A DNA stretch of 15,721 nucleotides from DASUSF01 sp036375275 (GTDB lineage Bacteria; Pseudomonadota; Alphaproteobacteria; Geminicoccales; Geminicoccaceae), in contig DASUSF010000210.1 in the NCBI GenBank assembly GCA_036375275.1, positions 1-15,721 on the forward strand, written 5' to 3'. This document shows, in pieces, positions 1 to 6,534 of this stretch. Below the pieces are notes generated by a model. It was given only the letters and a program-made list of their open reading frames with translations. It was not told the DNA's origin and did not search any database. Position 1 is the stretch's first letter. Each line of letters starts with the position of its first letter. The position numbers and the translations under genes were made by a program.

Positions 1-1521
1 TCGGCCGGCCCGGCCCGGTCCCGCGGCATCCCCCGTTGCCTCTCCGGCCTTCCCGGACATCCCGACCGCCGCCGATGCCATGCCGGGATCCGGGCCGGCA
101 GCGGATCGTCGCGCCGTCCCGGGCGCCGGCGTGCTGCCGCCGAGGGCGCTGTAGAGGTCGACCACGGCGAGGCTGAGGTTCTGCTCGGCGATCGCGAGCT
201 GCTGCAGCGACGAGTTGAGCTCGCGCTGGCTGTCGAGCACGTCGATGAAGTTCGCGAAGCCGTCGCGATAGAGCTGCTGCGACTGCTGGTACGCGGTGCG
301 GTTGCGGTCGACCGCCGTGCGCAGCGCCCGCAGCCGGTCCCGCGTGCCCGCGTAGGCGAGCAGCGCGCTCTCGACCTCCTCGAGGGCGCGGAGCAGGGTG
401 TCGCGGTAGAGCAGCCCGGACTGCAGGAGGCGCTCCTCGGCCGCGTTCAGCGCCGCGCGCCGCTGGCCGCCGTCGTAGAGGGGGTAGTCGAGGAGCGCCG
501 AGATCGAGGCCAGCACGCTGGTCGTGAGATCGCCCGGCGCGACCCCGAACGGGCCGATCCCGATCGAGCCGGGGAGGGTCAGGCGCGGATAGAGGTCGGC
601 CGTGGCGACGCCGACGTCGGCGGTGCTGGCGACGATGCCGAGCTCGGCGGCCTGGACGTCCGGGCGGCGGCGCAGCAGGTCGGCGGGGACGCCGACCCCC
701 GTGCCGGCCTCGGCGACCGGGATCGGGGCGCGCGGCAGGAGGTCCGCCTCGAGCACCCCCGGCGGCGCCGCGAGCAGGACGGCGAGGGCGTTGCGCAGTC
801 GTCCGGCTTCGCTCCGGAGCGGCCCGAGATCGGCCTCGAGCGACGCCACGGCCGCCTCGGCGCGCACTTGGTCGAGCCCTGGCGCGAGGCCGGAATCGAC
901 CCGGTCGCGCACCAGCGCGAGGGTCCGCCGCTGCAGGTCGAGCAGCTCCTCGGTCAGGGTGAGCAGGCGCTGCGCCGCGCGCAGCTGGATGTAGGTGCGC
1001 GCGATCTCGGCGGTGCTGATCCGCCGGGCCTCGGCGCCGAGCCGCTCCTGTTGCTCGGCCCGGGCCCATGCCGCCGCGCGGCTCTGCGCGAGCCCGCCGA
1101 ACAGGTCGACCTCGTAGAAGCCGTCGAGAAAGAGGTCGAACAGCAGGCTCTCGCCCCGGTCCTCGTCCTCTCCGATCAGCTCGGAGGCGAAGGTGCCACC
1201 GGCGCCGACGCCGACCTGCGGCCTGGTCGACCCCGCCACGCCCTCCGCCACCGCCCGCGCCTCGCGCACCCGGCTCGCCGCGAGGCGGATGTCGAGGTTC
1301 TGCTGGGCACCGCGTCCGACCAGCTCGGTCAGGATCGGATCGTCGAACACGATCCACCAGGGCTCGACCGCCGGCCCGCCCTGGAAGAGCGGCGGGACCG
1401 GTGCCACGTAGCCCGCGGGCAGCGCGATCTCGGGAGGCTCGTAGTCCGGCCCGACCACGGTGCAGCCGACCAGCAACAGGACCGGCGCCGCCTTCAGGGC
1501 CAGGTTCGGGACGCCGCCCAC
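1..1521 (-). CDS. RND efflux outer-membrane factor (NodT/OprM family lipoprotein), partial
   Basis: This is the outer-membrane channel of the tripartite pump, expected to trimerise and form the exit duct for drugs delivered by the adaptor and pump encoded just upstream. I translated 507 codons with no stop, so the 3' end lies outside the window. The N-terminus has a short hydrophobic signal ending in a lipobox (LLLVGC, Cys at residue 20), followed by TVVGPDYEPP, which is typical of NodT-family factors. Two outer-membrane-efflux repeats follow. The second contains the characteristic DVLDSQREL helix and ends near VVDLYSALGG, where relatives usually finish. Beyond that, about 40 residues rich in Gly, Ala and Pro run to the edge. 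The start is a GTG two bases after the pump stop codon with no convincing Shine-Dalgarno, so coupling to the pump gene is likely. The family call is firm; the start is less certain. Confidence 0.93.
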   Translation of the reverse strand, partial: MGGVPNLALKAAPVLLLVGCTVVGPDYEPPEIALPAGYVAPVPPLFQGGPAVEPWWIVFDDPILTELVGRGAQQNLDIRLAASRVREARAVAEGVAGSTRPQVGVGAGGTFASELIGEDEDRGESLLFDLFLDGFYEVDLFGGLAQSRAAAWARAEQQERLGAEARRISTAEIARTYIQLRAAQRLLTLTEELLDLQRRTLALVRDRVDSGLAPGLDQVRAEAAVASLEADLGPLRSEAGRLRNALAVLLAAPPGVLEADLLPRAPIPVAEAGTGVGVPADLLRRRPDVQAAELGIVASTADVGVATADLYPRLTLPGSIGIGPFGVAPGDLTTSVLASISALLDYPLYDGGQRRAALNAAEERLLQSGLLYRDTLLRALEEVESALLAYAGTRDRLRALRTAVDRNRTAYQQSQQLYRDGFANFIDVLDSQRELNSSLQQLAIAEQNLSLAVVDLYSALGGSTPAPGTARRSAAGPDPGMASAAVGMSGKAGEATGDAAGPGRAGR

Positions 1522-1523
1522 GG

Positions 1524-4500
1524 TCAGTCGGACCCGCCGGGCACGCCCTCCGGCGCGCCGCGGCCGTGGCCGGTCCGCGCCTGCTCGAGCTCGCCCGCCA
1601 GCGCCCGGCCGAAGTCCGCCCGGCTGCGGGCGAGCGGGGCCAGCAGGCGGTAGATCACCGGCGTGACCAGGAGGGTCGCGAACAGCGCGATCCCGAGCCC
1701 GCCGAAGATGACCCAGCCGATGGCGTGGCGGCCCTCGGCGCCGGGCCCGGTGCTGAGGATCAGCGGCAGGCCGGCGAGGGTGGTCGAGAGCATGGTCATG
1801 ACCACCGGGCGCAGGCGCACGATCGCCGCCTGCTCGGCCGCCTCCGCCACGCTCATCCCGGAATCGCGCAGCTGGTTGGCGAACTCGACGATCAGGATGC
1901 CGTTCTTGGCCATCAGGCCGATCAGCATCACCAGGCCGATCTGGCTGTAGATGTTGAGCGAGCTCCCGGTCAGCCAGAGGGCCAGCACCGCCGCGGCGAG
2001 GCCGAACGGCACGGTGGTCATGACCACGACGGCGCTCGGGAAGCTCTCGAACTGCGCCGCCAGCACGAGCAGCACGACCACCAGCGCGATGGAGAAGGTG
2101 ATCAGGACCTCGCGCGCCGCCTCCTCGAGCGCCTCGGCCTCGCCGGTGAGCAGGATGCTGGTCCCGACCGGCAGCACCTCGGCGGCGAGCGCCTCGACGT
2201 CCTCGACCGCCTGGCTCAGCGGGTACTCGGCGCCGAGGCCCGCCTCCACCTCGACGGCGCGGCGCTGCCCCTCGCGCTCCAGCTCCGCCGCGACGCCGCT
2301 CTCCGCGATCTCGATGAACGACGACATCGGGACCACGCGGCCGTCCGCCGCCGCGACGTAGAGGTTCCTGAGGTCGTCGGTGTCGTCGATCGCGCCCGAG
2401 CGCGACTCGATCCGGATCGGCACGGTCTCGTCGCCGACGTTCAGCTCCGCGACCTCGGAGCCTTCGACCATCGCACGCAGCGTCTCCGCGACGCCCGCGA
2501 TGTCGACGCCGAGATCCGCGGCCCGCTCGCGGTCGATCCGGACGGTGAGCTGCGGCTGGGTGGTCGAGTACGACAGCCGCGGCGCCGAGAGCTGGGGCAG
2601 GCGCTCCGAGATCGCCTCGATCATGAGGTCGCCGGCCTCGGCGATGCGCGGGTAGGTCGGTCCGGTGATGGCGAACTCCAGCTCCGAGCCACCGCTCCGG
2701 ATGCTCAGGCTGTTCGGGCCGTAGATGCTGGCCCGGGCCCCGGGGATGCGCTCCAGCCCGGGCTCCAGCAGGCCGGCGATCTCCGCCTGCCCGCGGCGCT
2801 CGCCCCAGGGCGCCAGCGGCGCGATGATGAAGCCGCGGTTGGGATCCCAGCGACCGGTGATCGAGAGCACGCCCGTGATCTCGCCGCTCTCGACGAAGGG
2901 CTGCAGGAGCGCCTCGACCTGCTTCACCTGCCGGTCGGTGTAGTCGAGCGTCACGCCGTCCGGCCCGCTCAGCGAGACCAGGATCAGGCCGCGGTCCTCC
3001 TCGGGCACCAGCTCCTGATCGAGCGAGGTGTACAGCGTGCCGACGCCCGCCGCCGCGGCGAGCCCGATGCCGGCGACCAGGACGGGGGCGGCGAGCGCCG
3101 CGCGCAGCACGCGCGCGTAGGCGCGCGTCATGCTCCGCCCCGCCGCCGTGAGGGCGGTCCACAGGCGGCCGGGCCGGGGCTCCTCGCCGGCGCCCGGGAT
3201 CAGGCGCGAAGCGAGCATCGGGCAGAGGCTGAGCGCGACGAACGACGACAGCGCCACCGCGATCGCGAGGACGAAGCCGAATTCGGTGAACAGCTGACCG
3301 GCGCGCCCGGGCAGGAACGCGATCGGCACGAAGACCGAGGCGAGCGTCGCGGTGGTCGCGATCACCGCGAAGAAGACCTGGCGGGTGCCGAGCACGGCGG
3401 CCGCGAGCCGGCCCATCCCCATCTGCCGCGTGCGCACGATGTTCTCGAGCACGACGATGGCGTCGTCGACGATGATTCCGGTCGCGAGCACCAGCGCCAG
3501 CAGGGTGAGGATGTTGATCGAGAAGCCGAGCAGCCAGATCGCCCCGACCGTCCCCATCAGCGCGACGGGGATGGTCACCGCCGGGATCAGGGTCAGCGTC
3601 GGCGAGCCGATGAACAGCATGATCACCGCGACCACGATCGCGGTCCCGAAGACCAGGGTCAGCAGCACCTCCCGGATCGAGCCGCGGATGAAGATCGCGT
3701 CGTCGGAGGTCTTGACGATCGAGACGTCGCGCAGCCGGCGGTCGAGGGTGGCCACCACCTTGTCGATGCCGCTCGAGATCTCGACCGTGTTCGACTGCGG
3801 CTGGCGGATGATGCCGAGGTTGAGAACCTCCCGGCCGTCGAGCCGCACCCAAGAGGTCGCCTCGGCCGGCCCGTAGAACACGCTCGCCACGTCGCCGATC
3901 CGGGTCGTCCCCTGGATCACGATGTCCTCGACCTCGGTCTCCTCGACGACCGAGGCGTCGGCGCGCACGATCAGGTTCTGCTCGGCCGTCTCCAGGCTGC
4001 CGGCGGGCACGTCGAGCTGGGCGTTCTCGAGCGCGTCGGCGACGTCGCCGATCGACAGCCGGTAGCTGGCGAGGCGCTGCGGGTCGACCACGACGTTGAG
4101 GGTGCGCTCGCGCGTGCCGTAGATGCGGACGTCGGCGACGCCCGGCACGCTCAGGAGCTCGGGCACGATCTCGTCCTCGATCCGCTCGGTCAGCGCCTCG
4201 CGCGACAGGCTCCCGCTCCACACCGAGAGGCGCATGATCGGGTCGGACTCGTCGTCCGCCTTGACCACGAAGACGTTCTCGACGCCGTCGGGCAGCCGGC
4301 GGCGGACGTCGCTGACCGCTTCCCGGGCGTCGTTCGCGGCATCGTTGATGTCGATCGAGGAATCGAAGCTGACCCGGACCCGGGTCGACCCCTCCTCGCT
4401 CGAGGAGCTGATCGAGCGCACGCCGGGCACGCGGGCGGCCGCGCCTTCGAGCGGTCGCGTGACCTCGGCGTCCATGGTTTCGGGCGAGGCCCCGCTGTAG

Positions 4501-4676
4501 GAGGCGGTGATGGTGATGGTCGGCCGCTCGACGTTCGGCAGCTCGCGCACGTCGACGCCGAGCAGTGCCGCGACGCCGGCGATGACGATCAGCAGGTTGA
4601 GGACGATCGCGAGGATCGGCCGCCGGACACAGATCGACGGCAGGTCCCCGGCCTGCAGCCGCTGATCAGGTTCCAT
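1524..4676 (-). CDS. RND efflux pump, inner-membrane permease (HAE-1/AcrB type)
   Basis: This 1050-residue protein is a proton-driven exporter of the AcrB/MexB superfamily and should work as a trimer with the adaptor and outer-membrane factor encoded on either side. The length matches the family. TM1 lies near residues 20-40. The first periplasmic porter region is about 41-335, the central membrane block about 336-500, the second porter region about 545-855, and the last membrane block about 860-1010. The proton-relay acidic pair is present in TM4 (GIIVDDAIVV, D404 and D405), as is the partner lysine in TM10 (LMAKNGILIVEFAN, K924), so the pump looks active. I chose the ATG at 4676 because MEPDQRL leads directly into TM1. 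An open extension upstream to 4790 lies inside the adaptor gene and has no family character. The start overlaps the adaptor stop by 11 bases and lacks its own Shine-Dalgarno, which suggests coupling. Substrates cannot be read from sequence. Confidence 0.96.
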   Translation of the reverse strand: MEPDQRLQAGDLPSICVRRPILAIVLNLLIVIAGVAALLGVDVRELPNVERPTITITASYSGASPETMDAEVTRPLEGAAARVPGVRSISSSSEEGSTRVRVSFDSSIDINDAANDAREAVSDVRRRLPDGVENVFVVKADDESDPIMRLSVWSGSLSREALTERIEDEIVPELLSVPGVADVRIYGTRERTLNVVVDPQRLASYRLSIGDVADALENAQLDVPAGSLETAEQNLIVRADASVVEETEVEDIVIQGTTRIGDVASVFYGPAEATSWVRLDGREVLNLGIIRQPQSNTVEISSGIDKVVATLDRRLRDVSIVKTSDDAIFIRGSIREVLLTLVFGTAIVVAVIMLFIGSPTLTLIPAVTIPVALMGTVGAIWLLGFSINILTLLALVLATGIIVDDAIVVLENIVRTRQMGMGRLAAAVLGTRQVFFAVIATTATLASVFVPIAFLPGRAGQLFTEFGFVLAIAVALSSFVALSLCPMLASRLIPGAGEEPRPGRLWTALTAAGRSMTRAYARVLRAALAAPVLVAGIGLAAAAGVGTLYTSLDQELVPEEDRGLILVSLSGPDGVTLDYTDRQVKQVEALLQPFVESGEITGVLSITGRWDPNRGFIIAPLAPWGERRGQAEIAGLLEPGLERIPGARASIYGPNSLSIRSGGSELEFAITGPTYPRIAEAGDLMIEAISERLPQLSAPRLSYSTTQPQLTVRIDRERAADLGVDIAGVAETLRAMVEGSEVAELNVGDETVPIRIESRSGAIDDTDDLRNLYVAAADGRVVPMSSFIEIAESGVAAELEREGQRRAVEVEAGLGAEYPLSQAVEDVEALAAEVLPVGTSILLTGEAEALEEAAREVLITFSIALVVVLLVLAAQFESFPSAVVVMTTVPFGLAAAVLALWLTGSSLNIYSQIGLVMLIGLMAKNGILIVEFANQLRDSGMSVAEAAEQAAIVRLRPVVMTMLSTTLAGLPLILSTGPGAEGRHAIGWVIFGGLGIALFATLLVTPVIYRLLAPLARSRADFGRALAGELEQARTGHGRGAPEGVPGGSD

Positions 4677-5775
4677 CGCGCGTGCCGGCGTCCGCGACGA
4701 CCTCGCTTTCCACGATCTCGACCGGCTGGCCCGGGCGGAGCCGCTGCACGCCCTCGACCACCACGCGGTCGCCGGCCTCGAGCGGCGCATCGAGGAGGAC
4801 CCAGCCTTCGCTGCGCTTGAGCACGGAGGCGAAGACCCGCTCCGCGGCGCCGCCGGCGACGCGCCAGACGAACGCGCCGTCCCGGTCCCACTGCACCGCG
4901 ATCGCCGGCACCGAGGGGAAGCGGTCGCCGCTCAGTGGCAGGCGGATCGAGAAGCTCATGCCGGGGCGGAGGTGATCCTCCTGGTTGGGCACCGCCGCGC
5001 GCACCCGCAGCGTCCGGCTCACCTCGTCGATCCGGCTGCCGATCGATTCGACCCGTCCCGCGAAGGTCTCGCCCGGCCGCGCCCACGTGGTGAGCGTCAG
5101 CTCGCCCCCGCGCCGGACGCCGTAGGCGAACGCTTCGGGCACCTCGAAGTCGACCAGGAGGTCCGAGCGGTCGTCCAGCGTGCCGACGGTGGTGGTCTCG
5201 CTGACCCGGTCGCCGACGTCGACCTCCGGGATGCCGGCGACGCCGGCGAAGGGCGCCACCAGCGTCCGCCGGCGGAGCGCGAGCTCGGCCTGGGCGAGCT
5301 CGATCCGCGCCGCCGAGAGCTGGGTGCGGGCGGCGTCGACCTCGGTCGCCGACACGGCGCCGCTCGGCTCCGCCCGCTCGTAGCGCTCGAGCCGCTGGCG
5401 CGCGTCGTCGATCCGCACCCGCGCGAGCTCGACCGCGAGCTCCTCCTCCTCGGCATCCAGGCGCAGCAGCGGGTCGCCCGCCTCGACCTCCAGCCCGGCG
5501 CGGAACAGCACCTCCGTGACCCGCCCCGCCGCCTCGGGATAGAGCTCGACCGCGGCCCGCGCGATGCCGGTGCCGACCGCATCGAGGATGGCGGCGTCGC
5601 TCGCGAAGCGGACCTCCTGCACGACCACCGGGGCCGGCACCGCCGCGCCGTCCGACGGACCCTCCTCCGCGATCTCCTGGCCCTCGCGGCCGAACAGCGT
5701 CGCGCCGCCGAACCAGCCGACGATGACCAGGGCCGCGAGGCCGGCGAGCAGGGCGAGCTGCCTAGCGATCGACAT
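4666..5775 (-). CDS. RND efflux periplasmic adaptor (membrane fusion protein, HlyD/AcrA family)
   Basis: This 369-residue protein links the pump to the outer-membrane factor across the periplasm. It has an N-terminal membrane anchor (residues 7-28) with no lipobox Cys, so it is probably held by an uncleaved helix. A half-lipoyl segment follows (PEAAGRVTEVLFRAGLEVEAGDPLLRL, about 80-106, quoted in part by key residues P80, G84 and G101), then a short helical hairpin (about 107-170), the second lipoyl half (LVAPFAGVAGIPEVDVGDRV, 172-191), and beta-barrel and membrane-proximal domains to the C-terminus. The hairpin tip carries R131, S142, E145 and D147 in the arrangement of the AcrA TolC-contact motif RX3LX6S, but with Ala135 where Leu is usual. 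The start at 5775 has an excellent Shine-Dalgarno, GGAGGA, a few bases upstream. It overlaps the 3' end of the TetR gene by 14 bases and the pump gene by 11. Confidence 0.95.
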   Translation of the reverse strand: MSIARQLALLAGLAALVIVGWFGGATLFGREGQEIAEEGPSDGAAVPAPVVVQEVRFASDAAILDAVGTGIARAAVELYPEAAGRVTEVLFRAGLEVEAGDPLLRLDAEEEELAVELARVRIDDARQRLERYERAEPSGAVSATEVDAARTQLSAARIELAQAELALRRRTLVAPFAGVAGIPEVDVGDRVSETTTVGTLDDRSDLLVDFEVPEAFAYGVRRGGELTLTTWARPGETFAGRVESIGSRIDEVSRTLRVRAAVPNQEDHLRPGMSFSIRLPLSGDRFPSVPAIAVQWDRDGAFVWRVAGGAAERVFASVLKRSEGWVLLDAPLEAGDRVVVEGVQRLRPGQPVEIVESEVVADAGTRDGT

Positions 5776-6448
5776 CTGCTCCTCCGGAAAGACGCCCCCG
5801 CATCCGCGTGGGCGGCGCTGCATCAGACAGGCGCAGGGTCTGCGGCGGCCCGCCCGCCGAGGCGCGCAGCACGAAGGCGTGGATGGCGTCGCCGAGCGCG
5901 TCGCGCGAGATCCCCTCAACGTGGGTGACGCCGCTCCGGATCATGCCCATGACGAATTGCGCGATCAGATCGCCGTCGAGCTCGCGATACCAGCCGGCCG
6001 CGGTGCCGCGCCGGAAGTGCTCGCCGAGGACCGCGACCAGCCGCAGGCGCGCGTCGTGGACCGACAGCCGCCACTCCGCGCGGAGGTCGCTTTCGCGGCG
6101 CGTGATCAGCCGGAGCGGCATGAGGTCGTCCGAGAAGGTGTCGACCATCGCGCCGATGATCCGGCGCAGCCGGTCGGGCGGCGGGCCCGGGCCTGCCTCG
6201 GCCGCCTCGAGGCGCTCGTTCAGGCGGGTCAGGACGTCGTCGAGGCAGGCGCGGACGAGCGCCTCCTTGGTCTCGAAGTAGCGGTAGAGCGTCGCCTTGC
6301 CGACGCCAGCGGCGCGGGCGATGTCGTCGATCGAGACGTCTTCCAGCGCCTGCGAGCGGAACAGCGCGAGCGTCGTGGACAGCACGTGCGCGCGCCGCGC
6401 CTGCCGCCATCCGGGCTCGGGAGCGGGCGATGCGGAAATGGAACCCAT
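5762..6448 (-). CDS. TetR/AcrR-family transcriptional regulator
   Basis: This 228-residue DNA-binding regulator heads the efflux operon and most likely represses it, releasing when a pump substrate binds. The N-terminal TetR helix-turn-helix is clear: VSIDDIARAAGVGKATLYRYF at about residues 38-58 (first 20 shown by its core, with G48, T53, Y55, Y57 and F58), followed by ETKEALVRAC. Residues about 85-195 form the divergent ligand-binding and dimerisation region. A Pro/Arg/Gly-rich tail of about 30 residues follows and overlaps the adaptor start. The gene is on the same strand as the pump genes, whereas many such regulators are divergent, so negative autoregulation of the whole operon is the natural inference. 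The ATG at 6448 is the only start that keeps the domain whole. It has no Shine-Dalgarno; the preceding bases are unusually AT-rich (ACAAATTGAAACTC). Confidence 0.93.
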   Translation of the reverse strand: MGSISASPAPEPGWRQARRAHVLSTTLALFRSQALEDVSIDDIARAAGVGKATLYRYFETKEALVRACLDDVLTRLNERLEAAEAGPGPPPDRLRRIIGAMVDTFSDDLMPLRLITRRESDLRAEWRLSVHDARLRLVAVLGEHFRRGTAAGWYRELDGDLIAQFVMGMIRSGVTHVEGISRDALGDAIHAFVLRASAGGPPQTLRLSDAAPPTRMRGRLSGGADVDR

Positions 6449-6483
6449 GAGTTTCAATTTGTGCGGCCGCGGCCCCGGAACAA
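6448..6483 (-). promoter_or_regulatory. Probable promoter/operator zone of the efflux operon
   Basis: This is the only AT-rich patch near the start of the TetR-led operon. On the minus strand, TTGTTC and CAAATT lie about 16 bases apart and each matches the -35 or -10 consensus at only three of six positions. If they are the promoter, transcription would begin at or very near the TetR ATG, giving a leaderless or nearly leaderless message, which fits the missing Shine-Dalgarno. I see no clean inverted repeat for a TetR operator, so the operator position is unknown. Confidence 0.25.
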
Positions 6484-6507
6484 GGCCGGCCCACTGCGAG
6501 GCCGGCC
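6484..6507 (-). terminator. Possible intrinsic terminator, GGCCGGCC hairpin
   Basis: Two copies of the self-complementary octamer GGCCGGCC are separated by 8 bases. On the minus strand this gives an 8-bp all-GC stem with loop TCGCAGTG, followed by TTGTT. It sits between the stop of the 814-residue membrane protein gene (6535) and the TetR start (6448), where a terminator would insulate the efflux operon. The T-tract is short and interrupted, so termination is plausible but not certain. Because the octamer is itself palindromic, it could also be a protein-binding site. Confidence 0.4.
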
Positions 6508-6534
6508 GCTCGCCGCGCCGCGGTACGGCCGGGC

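Noticed and set aside
1068..4820. A plus-strand open frame of about 1250 codons opposite the RND pump and outer-membrane factor genes
   Set aside because: Its translation is rich in Arg, Asp, Gly, His and Gln with no domain, as expected opposite a GC-rich gene. The minus-strand genes there are unmistakable.
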